64,000 bases of DNA from Taeniopygia guttata (lineage: Eukaryota > Chordata > Aves > Passeriformes > Estrildidae): NCBI RefSeq assembly GCF_048771995.1, contig NC_133037.1, positions 3,601,001 through 3,665,000 of the forward strand, in the 5' to 3' direction. Both the position numbers and the translations under genes were made by a program. Positions 50,089 to 63,476 of this stretch are shown here, in pieces (position 1 is the stretch's first letter; the number at the start of each line of letters is the position of its first letter). The notes beneath the pieces are model-generated. The model saw only the letters and a program-made list of their open reading frames with translations, made no database searches and was not told the DNA's origin.

Positions 50089-50121
50089 GGGCTGGGCTGG
50101 GCTGGGCTGGGCTGGGCTGGG
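50089..50121 (+). repeat. (GGGCT)n pentanucleotide repeat, G-quadruplex-prone
   Basis: Six perfect GGGCT units followed by a further GGG give seven GGG runs spaced by two bases, which meets standard G-quadruplex criteria on the plus strand. It lies about 600 bp upstream of the GPR27 start codon inside the CpG island. Confidence 0.9.
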
Positions 50122-50970
50122 CGGAGCCGCCTGCAGCCGGACCCCAGCCTTGCCCTTCTCCCGCCGGGGGAGAGTGCCGGGATGGAGCTCGGGGGCAGCC
50201 GCGGGTGCGGTGGGGTGTCCGGCTCCAGCGGCCGTGGCGGGGATCCCCTGCACCCCCTTCCAAAGGAGCAGGGGAGCGTGATGCCGTTCGCAGCTGATGG
50301 AGACAGTGTATCTAGGTGTAAGACAGGCGTGCTTGTGTGTATAATCCCATATACACGCATACCGGTACCTACGGCATGTGCGTTGGTTCAGTATAGCCAC
50401 ACATTAGTGATACACCCGTGTCACTGTCACCAGTGTGCTTCTGCTAGATTTGGCCATACTAAACGGCCTTTTAACTTCCCGCTGGCAAGCAAGGCAAGTC
50501 CAGCAGCACCTGTTGCAGTGCAGCATCCGGGTGTGCTGTGCCTCACTTGGCAGGGGGTTTTGGAGGGGAAGGAGGCTTGCCACAACCTTACAGGGCAAAC
50601 TTTTCCGTGTGAACATTAAGGAAAAGGTGCTTCTGCAACTAGGAGCCTGACATTTGGGTTCCTAGTGGAATCTCTCATTTGGGGTCTGACTAGGGCTCTA
50701 AGAGGACCAAACAGGATGCTCTCCATGTTTCTGTGTCGTTCAGAGGCTTACCAACTCCCAGGTTTAGTTACACAGGACCCACGGTGGGCTGGGCAGGTTA
50801 TGTGAGCTGGATAAACCACATTTGACCCATCTAGCACAGAGCACCTGCTAATGCACCTGTGCTGTTGGTGCAGGTATATAATGGACAGTTGAATGTAGGC
50901 CAGTGAGATGCAGATCCTTGTCCTCTCTCTCCCATTTTGCCATCCTCGTGTATGTAGGGCAAGGCCTCTC

Positions 50971-50992
50971 TGCGTGCCTTGTAAGGCACGCA
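50971..50992. repeat. 22-bp near-perfect palindrome
   Basis: TGCGTGCCTT, two bases (GT), then the exact reverse complement AAGGCACGCA. It contains two inward-facing GCGTG/CACGC cores, the xenobiotic-response type half site (GCGTG), so it could bind a bHLH-PAS factor on either strand. Confidence 0.9.
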
Positions 50993-53900
50993 CCAACGCA
51001 CGGCCCTGGGCTCACTGGAGATGCTAATGCAATTATCGTACTGAGTTTCCTTCATGGCCTCTTGTGAAGGACACGTCTGAAATCCTTTTTGAGCATTCTA
51101 TTAAAAGTCATCAGTAAATTCCACATTATTCCAGGAACTGTAGCAATTAAATCTGCATAAGCCCCAAAATCGAAAGTTGGTGGAGCATCTTTCGAGCAGA
51201 TCTTTCTGGCTGGTTTCAGAGTCTTTCTGCATTTAGCAGGGACCAGGCTCTGACCCTGATCGTGCCACCAGACGGCCAGAGCAGCTCTGCTGAACTCCTG
51301 GCATTTTAACAGTGGTGAACCAAAGCCAGACTTTGGCCCAAAGATGTGTCAAGGGCAATCTGTATCACACAGGACTTAATTTGCCCCTGGACCTGGTTTA
51401 TGCCCGTTATTTATTGCAGAGACCAAAGAAATCCTGAGAGAGGGGAAAAAAAAATAGGTGGTAGATAATTGAAGCTGCTTTTTGCTTCCTAGCAGTGCAT
51501 CTGAGCTGTTTTCAGTTGTTAGGTTTCTCATTCGCACCGAAGTTTTACTGTGACAGAGAATTGCCCACGGGTTGTTCAGTGCTTTGTGCAATTTTCCAGG
51601 CGTTTCTCGCATTCATGCAGTGACTGGAGTGCCGGGTTCGTGGTGTCCTCTCGGCAGCCCTGGCACCTCTGTCCGGAGCGTGTCTTTGCAGAGGAGCCCC
51701 CGGTGCAGCACAGGGACGGGCTCTGCACGGCAGGCTGCCAGGAGCCAGCCTGCTTTGCCAAACATGAGCACGAGGATCGGTTGTCCTCGGGGCCATGTGG
51801 CTTTTCAGAGGAGCTGAGGAGCCCTTATGGCCCGAGTTAGCTCTGTGATCTCCGCCATCCAGTGAACAGAATGGAATAACACACCTGCTTCCCTCCTCCG
51901 CTCCTGCGGGAAGGGTTTCTCCTCTCCTGAACGCTCGCCAGCGCAGCTGAGCTGGCTCAGGAGCTGCCGTAATTCACTGCTATCTTGCCAGGCCAGCAGC
52001 AAATTGCTAGCTCATCTTTCTTCCACCTGTAGCGAGAAGAGAGCCGGCAGGGAATGGTGTTTCATCCATTTTCCCAGAGCTGCTTCCCTGATGAGGCTGT
52101 TACACAGTGCTATAGGAGGTGCGAGCCTAGAATTTGGCTGGCTGAGAGATGTGACACTAAAGGGACAGCCAGAAGGAATGAAGAAAATAAAGGGTTGACA
52201 ATCTTTATATGAGCAGGCTCCTTGCATCCCAAAGGGGCTGGCCTGGCATTAGACCCACCAGGATAAATCTGCCTGTTAGTTACACCCTGCCAGGCAAAGA
52301 GCCCTCCCTGCCCCACCTGGGTCACCCCATACAGGCAAGCCAACACCAATTCAGGCTGCTTCATGTCTTGTTGCATCAGACCCATCAACTTCAAACAAGT
52401 TCCTCGTCCAGACTCGGTCTCAGCTTGGACATTATTGCCAGACTTAACAGTATTTGACTAAAAAAATAGAAATAGGGCATTTTGTAACCTCTTTGCTGTT
52501 GCAGAGGTGCTCAAGGAGCTCTTCCCGGCTGCAGGGACTGCAGTGCCTGTGGAAGTGTCAGCCACTGAGAGTCAAAAGGAGCAGCAGGGACTGCCCCTGT
52601 ATCCACATGGCAAAGCCTTCACCTTCAGTGCTGCTTGGCCCTGCCAGGTGTCCAGCCCCCAGCCAAGCAGGGACACCTCTGTGCATGGGTGTACCCCTGG
52701 ACACTGAAACACAGAGCTCCTTCCTCCAGTGCCTTGGTGGGGGCTGGAAACACTGTCTATTGATTCGGGCATAGCCAGACAAAAGCCAGACCCATCTCAG
52801 CAGTCCTGGGGAGCAGGTAATTCCCAGAGATTGTAATGAGAGTGTTAAGCTATTTTCCTTTCTCCCTTCAATCACTTTCACAAAACGAGTTTAATGAAGA
52901 GCTATTCTCTGCTTACAAGATGGTGCTGCACAAACTAGATGGATTCCTCTGACCTTTCAGTGTGCTTTACTTGAATTGGCTGCCTCTTCATGTTCTCCTC
53001 TCACTGCCTTGAATGGGAAAGACAGCTGAAATAGGGACTCTTACAGCAAACACTGTGGCATATTGCCTTCTTTCTATCAGTCACTGGTGTGCTTCCTGAA
53101 GCCTTGTCTATTTATTATTAGTGGTTTTATTTGTGTTCCTGTGGCTGGGAGCTCTGCATAACATATCTGGAAAGAGAAGTGTCCTGTACCCCTGTAACAG
53201 TGTAGTAGAAATCAGTGTTGTCCCTGGTGTGATGTAAAGGAAGAAGTGGGAAATGTCTGGACATGCCTGAAGGACAATCCCTGAGCTCCACCATGGCTGA
53301 CACACCACAGGGGAGCAGGACCAGTGAGAGCAGCCAGCCAAAGTAATTTTGCTGTCACAGATAATTCAGGCAAGGAAAAGTTTTCAGGCTTTGCAATCAA
53401 GGAGATGGAAAGGTCAGTCTGGAGCAAAAAGGGATAACACAGGTTTGAGTTGGATCTGGCAGAAAAAGATTAAAGTTCCTCCTTCCCAGCTTCCTGTAAT
53501 TCCCAGAAAGTTCTCTGGATGACACTCATTATTTGTGTTATCTTTGCACTTAGTGGAGTGAGTCAGGGACCGGGGTGCTACACAAGCAAAACAAAAAGCT
53601 GTTCTTTTGTCAAGGAAATTTAAAATCCAACAGTGCAATGAGAGAGAGGGCTGATACAAGCCCTAGAGAAGGGGGAGAATGAACAAACCACGAGGTAGCA
53701 GCCTAGGGAATGGCACTGGCATAAGGGTGGCTATCAGTCATCCCTGGAAGGGGAGGAGGGAGTGTCAGGAGCTAATGAGGCTGGTTTGTGGGTGTTTACA
53801 AGGCTCATGATAATACTTTGTGGCAATGACAGAACAGAAGATGACACATTAAGGTAATGTTTGGGCACTGGGTAATGTGAAAACAGCGTGAGAAGATTAA

Positions 53901-56900
53901 AATCTGCAACATTTACAGTACTACCCAAAATAACTGCTCTGCACAGGAGCCATGCTTGCCCTCTGTAACCAGGGCACAGGAATGGTACTTGCCAGTGAAA
54001 TTAGGATATTTAATGCTGGAAAACTTCCCCCCTGCCTCTTGCTTACAGAGGATCCAGATGTCAGCTTGGGGATGGGGTACTGCCATCAGGCTGGGAAGGG
54101 CATGGGCCAGCAGAGCCCAGATCTGTGCTCAGCAAAACACTCATGAAGGATTTTGGATGTGGTTTTGTAATTATTAGCACAGTCGTGCAAAATGTACAGA
54201 TGACACCAGAGTGGATGGGACTATTAATGTCACTGTTGAATCCTGATTTCCTGGATGGCAGTGGAGGATGTGCAGTGAGCAGTCACAGAGCTGCATCTGT
54301 GACAGAGGGGTATCTGACAGCTAGTGATCACATTTTTCAAGGGCTTATTCCTGGCTGTTTAATACTTCATCTGCTCTCTTGGGAAGGGAGGAGGGAAGAA
54401 CGGAGGAGTATATTTGGCACAGCAGGGAAGTGGACTCGGGTCTTTTCCATCCCTTAGTGCTGTGCTGTTGCAGGGGGAGAGAAAGCCTCCTTCCACAGCA
54501 GTACTAATCCTCCTCCACAGCAAGATGAACGTTTTGAACTTGAACAACTCCTCTCATTTTTCCCCCATGTGATTGTGAGTCAGGCTGAGCTTCTCTATTC
54601 TTCTCCATAATTGAGTAGGAGATTATTTTGACTGGAAATAACCAGACACAGGTATCATGGCTGTGAAAGCCTCCATGCATGCCACTTACTAAAAGTTCTG
54701 TAGCCTTCTGCGAAGTGACCTGGTCTTTAAAGGCTTTGCTCAATGGAGAGGGAAGAAAAGCAGAGGGGAAGAATAGCTCCTTCCTGCTCACTTCTATCAC
54801 TGTCTCTGCTAAACTGAACCTGCTGAATTGTTGGTGACACACTGTTCTTCAGAAGCAGCTCCTTTGTGGAAGACCTCCTCTGTGACACGGGGAATATCTG
54901 CTGTGAGACAGGAAATAGCCCTGACACGATGGCTTTCTACAGGAGCTCATAGCTGCTATCCAGTCCCATGGACATGCCGAGATAGTTATGAAAAGCCATT
55001 CCTTTAAAATCTCCCCAGGCACAGATTTTCCTGTCCTCTGCCTGTATCCATAATTGTCTTCCATGAAATGCAGGCCAGCTGCTTGGGTTGCATTCCCAGC
55101 CCTCTGTCCCAGAGGCAGTGAGTGATGGAGGAGTGCAGGGTGAGCGAGAAGCAGATGCAATATGAGGCTGTGGCAGGGCACGTGGCACAGGATGCTGCCA
55201 GATGCCAGTTCTGGCTCTTGGTGGGTACCAGGGAGGCAGATGCAGCCTCGTGGCAGGGCTGAGTTTTAGCTACACACACTCCTACCAGCAAAGCCAGACA
55301 CTAAGGAGCATTTCACGAGATCAGGCTTTCTCCAGTTTATACATAAGTGGGATTGCTCCAGGCTGTTGAACCAGCCTGCTGCAGACTAGCCAAGCCCAGA
55401 AGTTTTATCTCTGCTGTAGCAAACTCAAGCCACTGCTGTTCTGCTTGTGCATCCAATGTCTCAGCTGCTTGCTTAAGAGCTAATGAGCTTTTGGGGATAC
55501 ATGGGTGCTATAAACTCCTTAGGCCAGACATAAGCAGCTTATTGCCTTTAGGAGCACTGCCAGCCCTTGGCTCTGCTGCTGAAGTGCTTCTCAGGCCCAA
55601 GTTCTTCATTAGCAGCAAGGGCTGTGAAGTCCTGAAATAAATGTGTTCCTGCTTCCATGTGTACATGTGCAGCCATCTGCACAGGGTGAGGTAAAACCAG
55701 GCAGTGGGACAAGCAGGCAACACCAGGCTTTACATGCTGTTGTCACATCTCCCTGTGTGTGCCATCAACCCTCACAAAGCACATTCCCTGCACTGAGGCT
55801 GTGCTGGCTCATCTGTACAGGATGAATCCACCACCCTCATCACAGTGAAATTCACCATGGGCAGTGTGGGCAGCTTCAGAACAAAAGGTGGCTATGTTGG
55901 TCATGAGCCAAATTATTTCCATTGCTATCCTCTCTTTGCTTTTGAATAGACCTGCTGTGAATGTCTGTCTAGAAAATTCACTGGGTAAAAAAAATAATTG
56001 AGGTAATACACAACTGAAAGTTCACTTGCAAAACCACTATGAAGGCAAATTTTTATTTTCTTCATATGAATTCAGCCCTTGCTGTTCTCCACTCATTGTG
56101 TGCAGTGTCTACCATCAAAAGCAATCCCATTGCAACTGGCCAATAGTTGCTACTCCTACAAAATGCTAGAGAGAGCCTTCAAATCTGCTTGACTTGCCAA
56201 AGTGTCTCCATCCTTATTGTGTATTTTACTTTTTTCCTCCCCTTTTACCCAGGTATGAAGTAGCCAAACAGCTCTCTTTCAAGGCATAACTAGGAGCAGA
56301 ATTTGGTATGCAACTCTCAAATTTTTATTCAGTTTCTCTCATTGGAGCAGTTTTGGAATTAATCTAGTCATCAGGCAGAGTTATTTCAGGTGTTGGAAGT
56401 ACCTTCTGATACTATCTTTTAATTTGAGTAGATAAAATCTGGAATCTGATTTCTTTGCTGCTCCACTGTCCTTATTTGTTACCTTTCCTGTTGGTTTACA
56501 CTGAGCACAGTTTAGATGGAGCCAGAACTGCTCCCTTATTTTGGCTCTCTGTGCAAATGGATATCCTCTCCTCGCCTATGGCCCCTTGCCCCCACAGCTG
56601 CTGGAAATGAAAGGATGAGCAAAGTAAAACCTTTGGTGTGACTAAAACTGTGAGATTCAACTGTACCAGAGAGTCCATGAACACTGCTTGAATGCTAAAT
56701 TCAGAGTTCAATGGGTGTTGTCTGCTGAGATAACACCCTTGCTGGGGTGTTGGAGTGCACGATGATCCGGCAGCGTTCCCGTGGCACCGCGAGGTCAGCT
56801 CAAAGCTCTCCCACCGCTGCTGGAGCAGCACAGACACTTCAGTGCCATGCCTGGAATTCAAATCCAGCCATCACCAGATTCATGCTCACAGGCTGAAAGT

Positions 56901-58424
56901 CACTTAACTGACCCTTCTGTGTTTAAATCACTTCTTCAACAAAGGCGCTCTCTTGTCATTTTGCTTTGAACTGGAGGAATAGCACATTAAAAGGTTTTGC
57001 AGTTTTAAAGTGTCGGTGGGTCTCAACCAACTTTTTCGGCTCAATAAAGCATGAAAAATATTTTTTCACCAGACTATCCTATCAACTGAACTTTTAAGGC
57101 AGAATGATGAAAAGAAAAATATTCTTTTAATAGTGCTTTCTCTCTGGTAAAAGGTGTTGCTAACTTGTTGAAGCAGAGCTTGGAATAACAGATGAAAACT
57201 GTCAAAAAAGCTGTGATGTACTTTGGATCTGAGTGAAAATTGTGACCAAAATCTGAGTCTGCCTAAACCCTGAGTTATATGCCAAAATGCCCAGGATTCC
57301 TTGGCTCATCACGCAAGTTGATGGGGGTAAGAGCTTATTTCTTTGGGATTGGGTTAATTCTTAGGCATTCCTTTTGTGCAAAGGGCTCTTCTTTGGAAGG
57401 GCTGGTTCCTTTAATTTTTTATTTATTTGGCTTTTTGCCTTTGCATTTTATCTAACAAAGTTTACTTCAGTGATGCAGGATTGATGAGAAGAAATCTTCC
57501 AGAGCTGTGTTAAACCTGAAATCTTCATACCTGAGAGAAGCAGGGCCTGGGCTTTTGGGAAGATCCAGCAGGATTCTACATTTTTTGAGATCTTGAAGAA
57601 ATTTTTTGGGGTTAAACAAAAACAAAGCTTAGGGGGGAAGAAAGGACACTGGTAATATGCAGAAGCCTTGTAGAAAGCCTCTGGGTGCCACTGGCATGCC
57701 AATTGATTTACCTTTGCAATAAGGGCATGATGGCTGGGAGGATCACGGAGAGCTGTATGAATTCTCTCTGTGCAATGTGTGAGCTCAGCCTGGAAACAAA
57801 CCTCCTCTGCCAAGTTCTGTAGGGCCATTTCCAGCTTTTCTCCTCGAAGGAGAGGCTCTGCTACCAATGAAGAAAGTGGGAATGTTGACACTGATTTCAA
57901 AGGAAGCTAAATTGAGCTCCATGAAAAGGGAGCGCTAGCACGCAATGCTGCTCTTAGTTTTTTCTTATTAATGTGACTAATTAAATGTTTGTATTTTTTA
58001 AGCACTAACAGTTTTTTTGATGGTCGTTTAGAGACTTTGAGAAAGTCAATAATTTTGATGAAATAGGACTGTAGACTCCAGAACAAAGTCCACATGGAAT
58101 CCGTGATGTTGCTAGGATACAGCTATTAGTATTTTCAGTGGCTGGGTTATTTTTTGGTGTGGTTTTTCTTTTTTTTATTTTTAATAGAGTTGGCCTAACC
58201 TCTCTTACAAACAGTAGAAGAACACGTGACGGGCTGATCCCATTTACATGATGCTCCTTCAATGTACCTTGATGAAGCCAAACTTGACCCTTTAATTTCA
58301 GCCACTTTTACTTGTGAAGAAGAAATACAAAGAGCAGTTTTGACCCAAATCTTGTTGGTTTTTTAAACGGATGTGCAGGCTTTTCTCCCTGTGGGTGTTC
58401 CATTGCTGAAGTCAGTCTCCCTCT

Positions 58425-58458
58425 AGTGGTTTCTTTCCAGAGGGGAAAAGAAACCACT
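58425..58458. repeat. Perfect 12-bp inverted repeat, 10-nt loop
   Basis: AGTGGTTTCTTT (58425-58436) pairs exactly with AAAGAAACCACT (58447-58458). Allowing a one-base bulge extends the stem by two G-C pairs. The context is unique AT-rich DNA with no gene nearby. Confidence 0.9.
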
Positions 58459-60180
58459 CTGCTCTGCTGGCTTGGACAGGTACCAAATGCTCTGGCGTGA
58501 TGCAGAAAGTGGAATGACCCTGCAAAGGTCAGCGGGCTCGTATAAAAATACTATGCCTTGTAATTTTCATCTGTCAGAATGTACTTATTTTTTTACAATA
58601 TCCATAGTAGTGGAGGGTTTCCATCCCAGCCTCACTCTGCAGTCCAGGCTAACCTGGTTTGTGCAGTGTGTAGGATGTGACTCTTGCACATTGTTTCCTT
58701 CAGCTGTACACTGGGGAGACTGTAAAAAAAAAAAAGATCAGTATTTAAGCTGATGTTCCACATCAAAGCCAGTGGCAGATGTGGTGTCAATAACATTATG
58801 ACACAGAATAGCATTGAAGATAGTGCTATTTTGGGATCCTCATGTTTGGGGAAGAACTATCTAAGTGAAACACTACAGCTATTTTACTGGAAAATCGGGA
58901 AAAGACAGATGTTTGGAGTTTGTTTCCAACATATAACTTTGAGACCTGTCAGGTTTCTTGCATTTATGCTCCTGACCTCACCTTTGATGGGCATCTCTTT
59001 AGCCCCTCAGAGAGCCCCAGTGCTTTCCAAGTGTGGGGAACAGGGAAGGACGAAAGCAGAAGCCCAGTATCCAAAGTTAAGTAAGAAATTCCAGTCTCTG
59101 AATACCTGTTGCATGGATTGGATGCTGGGTTAAGCCAGTTCAGCTCCCCAAAGATGGCTAGGTAAAGAAATAAAGATCTAATCTAAAGCATGGTGAAGTC
59201 AATCTATGCCCTTATTTAACTGTAAAGGGTTTTGGATGAGGCTCAGCCTTCCTTCACAAGTGGTGGTAACCAGAGAGAGCTGTGATTCTGGAATGCATCA
59301 AGGATCCTGAAAAGACTGGTGTCTTTCCAACTTGTACACTACCTTGAGGTAGGTACTGCCTTCTTCATGCTTATGTCTGGCAGAATTCCGTCCTGTGATT
59401 TGCTTTTAATATACCAATAGAGCAACTGGACCCATTTTTTCCTTTATTAACTGTAATTAGAAAGCCTGGAGAAATCTAGGCTCACCTGCCCCAGAAGTTA
59501 GGAAGCTCCTGTTCCATATTCACAGCAGGTCATGAGATGCCATCTCCTTCCCATGAAGCATTTTACAGAATGTTCAGTTATGTAACAACTTTAGGGTAAG
59601 GCTTTACTTTTGTTTACCTTTTTGTTAATGCTGAGCTTCTGTTGGGCAATCAGGAATCTTGGTCCCTGGGGAGATGTTAAACCACCTTCCTTTGGATGCT
59701 ACTCCATAAATCTGCACGGTGGTTTCCAGGAGAGTGATTTTGGATCCAATTCTGTATTTCATTTTTGTTTTCACTCCTCAGGATAAAGTTTCTACCCAGT
59801 GTCCTGGCCAAAGCTGACTTTATTTTAGTTCATAACTTGAGGAAGAGCTATTCCATTTATTTTTGAATATATTTTAAAAAATGCATTTACTCCTAGGATG
59901 TGGACAAAGTTCCTATACTTTTTAACAGCTTCACAGCTAAAAAAGCAGAGGGACAAATTTAATATGCACATGTCCTTTCTGAGATTTGCTCTGCCATCAG
60001 TCACCAAGAGTAAGTTAATAGGATTCCTGTGTTTACAAGGACACTTATGAGATGCCCACCACCACATGAACTAGCTTTACTTTTATAAAATTTTATAGAT
60101 TTTTAGATTTTCACAATGCATCTGTAGGAACTTTTTCAGTAAGGGAGGAAAGGATCTGGTTGAACTGCACTTCTTTTTGG

Positions 60181-60210
60181 ACTAGTAAATGGTCTAGTCC
60201 ATTTACTAGT
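60181..60210. repeat. Perfect 12-bp inverted repeat, 6-nt loop
   Basis: ACTAGTAAATGG (60181-60192), loop TCTAGT, then CCATTTACTAGT (60199-60210), an exact reverse complement. Among the cleanest cruciform candidates in the window. No transposon ends or target duplications were seen flanking it. Confidence 0.9.
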
Positions 60211-63200
60211 GGACTTTTTAGAAGCTGAGGAAAGGTTGCTCTGCTTTTTTGACTTGGGAAGGTTCATGTATTTGAAGGAAGACTTCTCTGGGAGCTTGCA
60301 GGGACCAGCTGCTTGAGGAGCCTCCTCTGTGGAGCAGGTACTGTGTGGAAAACCTTCTGTCCCAGGCAGGACTGGACACAAGCCTGCCAGAAAACCAGGG
60401 GCAGTGAGCCAGGTTGTTTTTAAGAAAACAAAGTTATGCAATATCATTTAGTTCTGACATGTTCCCAATATGCAGCAAATGAAGAACTCACTAAATACAG
60501 TATATCTCTGGCCATATCATTTGACTAAAACTTGTTTCCATGACAACCTCTGCTTAACAGCTTGGCTGATATGAAATCATTCCTAGATGAGGGAGCTTTT
60601 GCCAAAAGCATTGGGATTCAACACTTTAATATTGTGTTTTAGGGTTTTAAAAACATTTATTTAAGCCTCTGGCAGCAAATATCAACTAAAATCCCTTCAT
60701 CCTCACCTCTGCTTCGGCTTTCAGATGATCAGTTTATCTTCCTGGGAACCTCTCAGGAGCAGATCCTGTGTTACTTAATATGCTTCTGAAGTCCCAGGCA
60801 GTGTTTCAAGAGCAAGTGATCGTGACACCAGCATTTGGTAGAGAAATTACATTTCATGGCTGTTGGCTCAGGCTGTGAGGCAGCAGCAGCAGCAGCTGGG
60901 CACAGCAGCCAAGGCTGGTGCTCCAGCCATCCTTCAAGTCCAGGAAGGTTTGTGCTTCAGCCAGCTCTGCCCCAGCATGAAAAAGAGGATCTTCAGCTGG
61001 AGAGATGTCTAACTAAGCTTGCACACCATCCATTTTTTAGTCAGCAGCACTGAACAGACCCAGGTGATCTCTTAGATGTTTTTTGAGGTGCGGTACCTGT
61101 CGCCTCAGACAGCTGTGGAACATTTCCAGGGTGGAAATGCTCTGTGACTGCTCATATGGTGCTTGTTCCCTTCCTTCCTTCCAGGTGCTACACTATTAGA
61201 ATATAGCTAAAATAAGCCTAATGCTTGCCTAATATTTCTTATGTATGCAGGCATTGCAGTTGCCACAGTGATGGTGCACAACTGTCAGCAGGGGAAAGGA
61301 AGGTCCTGATGGTTTTAAGAGGCATTCTGCCTCCTCAAAACATCATTGAGTTGTAGCACAGGGATTTCCTGCCCCAGCTGGGAGCAGGGACTACAGCAAA
61401 ACCTTCTGGGACAGGCAAATAATGTTTCAAGCACATGTAATGTAACCATTGCTGTCAAGATTTTGGGATCAGCAAGGATTATAAGGGTAGGGATTTAAAT
61501 CTTAAATAAAACCATGGAAAGAGGTATGAAGTATTCATTGTTTCTCCTGGCTATAATGTGCCTTCTTCAGCTCTAATTTGCCCCCATGGGACAGCTTGGG
61601 CCTTTGTGTGGCAAAAAGGTTCAGGTAGCTGAAACTGGGTGCAGACAAGCAGGGCTAGGAGCACATAATAGGTGGCAGGGCAGTATTCCCCACTCCATTT
61701 TTCGGGGATGTTTTTCTCCCCAGTTATTACCTGGGAAAATTTCAGCTGTTAGCCTCTTCTGTGATGGTGAGCTTTAAGCAACTCATCTCTGCACCATAAC
61801 ACAGTTTGCTTCTGGTAAAGCTGCTTGAGAAGGTACAAGAGCACAGGAGGCATCACCAGGGTTTCCTTAAAAAGAAACCTTCCAAATGTGTAGCAAACAC
61901 TAATAAAATACATTTTTAATTCAAGTCCTATAAATACCTCTCTGAAAGCAGTAATAACTTCCTGGGATTTTTTAATCTCTGAAATGATTTCACTCAAGGT
62001 GTGCTGGCAGCATGAGGTAGCTGAGCAGAATCAGGATGCTGTGCTCGTGATCATTTTTCCTTCTGAGATTCATCTCAGGAGACTCTTTTTTTCCTCTATG
62101 TCACGACTTCTTAGAAGTCTCTGTAGGCAAAGGATGCATTAATTTGATGCATCCTGTGATTGCCCTTCCTCCACAACCAAATTAATTTGCTGTTAGTTGA
62201 GATTCCCACAATGTTCCTTGTGCCACTGTGAAACCTGGTATTTACCGATGTAAATAAGGAATAAATGGAGGCTTTACATATTTGGAATAATGATACAGGC
62301 TGTGCCTCCTGGCTCTCACTCTGTGTCTCAGAGGTGTGGGGGGTTTATTTCTATAGTGTTCCTTGCATCCCAGGTTTTTTATAACAGAATTACTTGTTTT
62401 CAGCATCAGCTGTAATGTTTTAATTGATGAGAAGCTCCCTCTTAGTGGAATCTGGAGGTTTTCACTGAAGTGTGGGGTTCCATCAGAGGCGGGTGCTGGA
62501 TTCAAAGTTAGTTTTTGCAATACAGTCTGGTGGGGTTGGACTTATTTCCAGAGTGATGCTGCTGGATATCTAAAATTTATATTGTGTTGGCAGCCTCAGC
62601 AGAGGACACCAAAAATGTGTTAGGGGTGGAGAGTGACACTGGCAGTCACAGAGGCAAGATGTGGCCCTTTTGGGTCATAAGAAATTAGCATTCTCCTCCT
62701 CTCCTCCCATCTTCTCCAGCTCTTCTAAGAAAATCTGTGTCTAGATACAGCCATTTATTGTAGGGCTTTTTTCAGGATTAACATTTTTGGTGGGCTCATC
62801 ATTAAAATAGAGAAAAAACACTCAGAGTGGGCATACCAATGAATTTTTAGATTCCAAGCTCTCCCAAATGGTCATTAGCTTGCCTTCTATTTAAAGAGGA
62901 ATAAATTAAAATGCAAGAGATGGTGCAACTGGTTTTGCAGATTTTATTTAATTTGGACTGGCAGTTTGTATTTTCCATCTGTACAGCATAGTCATTAACT
63001 TTTTTTGTTTCTTCATTGTCACTGTGCAGACTGCTTTTTATGGGTAAACTCTGCCCTTTCTTACTGTTAGATTTTTATTTCTTTAAAGGATTGTGTCTTT
63101 ATTGATTTTTCTTTTAAGACGAAGTATATATAAAATTATTCATCCTACTAAATGTGCTTGCAAAAAAAATCTATGTGATTCATGGTCTTTGATCCTGTTA

Positions 63201-63476
63201 TCATTTATGTGGGTGTTTAACTTTACTACTGTGCACAGTCCCAATGGGGAGAATCTTAATTTTAAAAGTACTATTCTAAAAATAATGTGAGGGGTTTTGC
63301 ACATGTCCATGTTCGATTGTGAGGAACATCCCCCTGTAAAACCAATGGGCTGTAGAGAAGATGGGAAAGCAGAGAAATTATTATCCCCTGAGTCTGGAAA
63401 GGTTCATTGTTCCACTGTCTCCATCCCTGGTCAGTCTGCACAGCAGCCATCCCTTCACTGTGCGAATGTAGAAAAT

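Larger units (their letters stand above)
49497..50290. promoter_or_regulatory. CpG island: GPR27 promoter, possibly bidirectional with EIF4E3
   Basis: Dense CpG runs from inside GPR27 through about 50290, with CCTCCT runs near 49503-49545 and GCCGCC-type runs near 49630-49760. No TATA box is evident, as usual for such islands. It must serve GPR27 on the minus strand. In mammals a plus-oriented counterpart (EIF4E3 long transcripts) starts beside GPR27 on the opposite strand, so divergent use is plausible. I could not identify an EIF4E3 coding exon or an unambiguous splice donor. Confidence 0.6.
50291..63476. other. Flank of GPR27, probable 5' region or first intron of EIF4E3
   Basis: No exon is supported on either strand. 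I looked for the conserved EIF4E3 core (a WTFWLDR-like block, IYTVQTVQIFWSVYNNI, or a WKMKVPKDSTSTVWKELL-like block) and did not see it, so the coding part must lie beyond the window if synteny holds. Three perfect hairpins (50971-50992, 58425-58458, 60181-60210), a CAGCAG run near 60879-60894 and short T-runs are the visible structure. An open frame of 150 codons on the minus strand (57448-57900) has no motif I recognise. Confidence 0.5.

Noticed and set aside
49497-50360. Upstream extension of the GPR27 frame to 668 residues
   Set aside because: The extra 288 residues are Arg/Ala/Gly/Pro low-complexity translated from CpG-island leader DNA. The human protein starts at the equivalent of MANSSE.
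49774-50619. A 281-codon plus-strand frame starting in the CpG island, considered as EIF4E3 exon 1
   Set aside because: A short PPAAAPP-like likeness to the EIF4E3 N-terminus is low-complexity coincidence. The HSSWTFWLDR-type block that should follow is absent.
57014-57045. GGGTCTCAACCAACTTTTTCGGCTC resemblance to hAT-type transposon ends, in split form GGGTCTCAACC and CTTTTTCGGCTC
   Set aside because: There is no partner inverted repeat, no 8-bp target duplication and no internal sequence to support an element.
57448-57900. 150-codon minus-strand open frame
   Set aside because: It shows no recognised motif, no CpG or codon bias, no splice context and no homologue that I can name. It is most simply chance.
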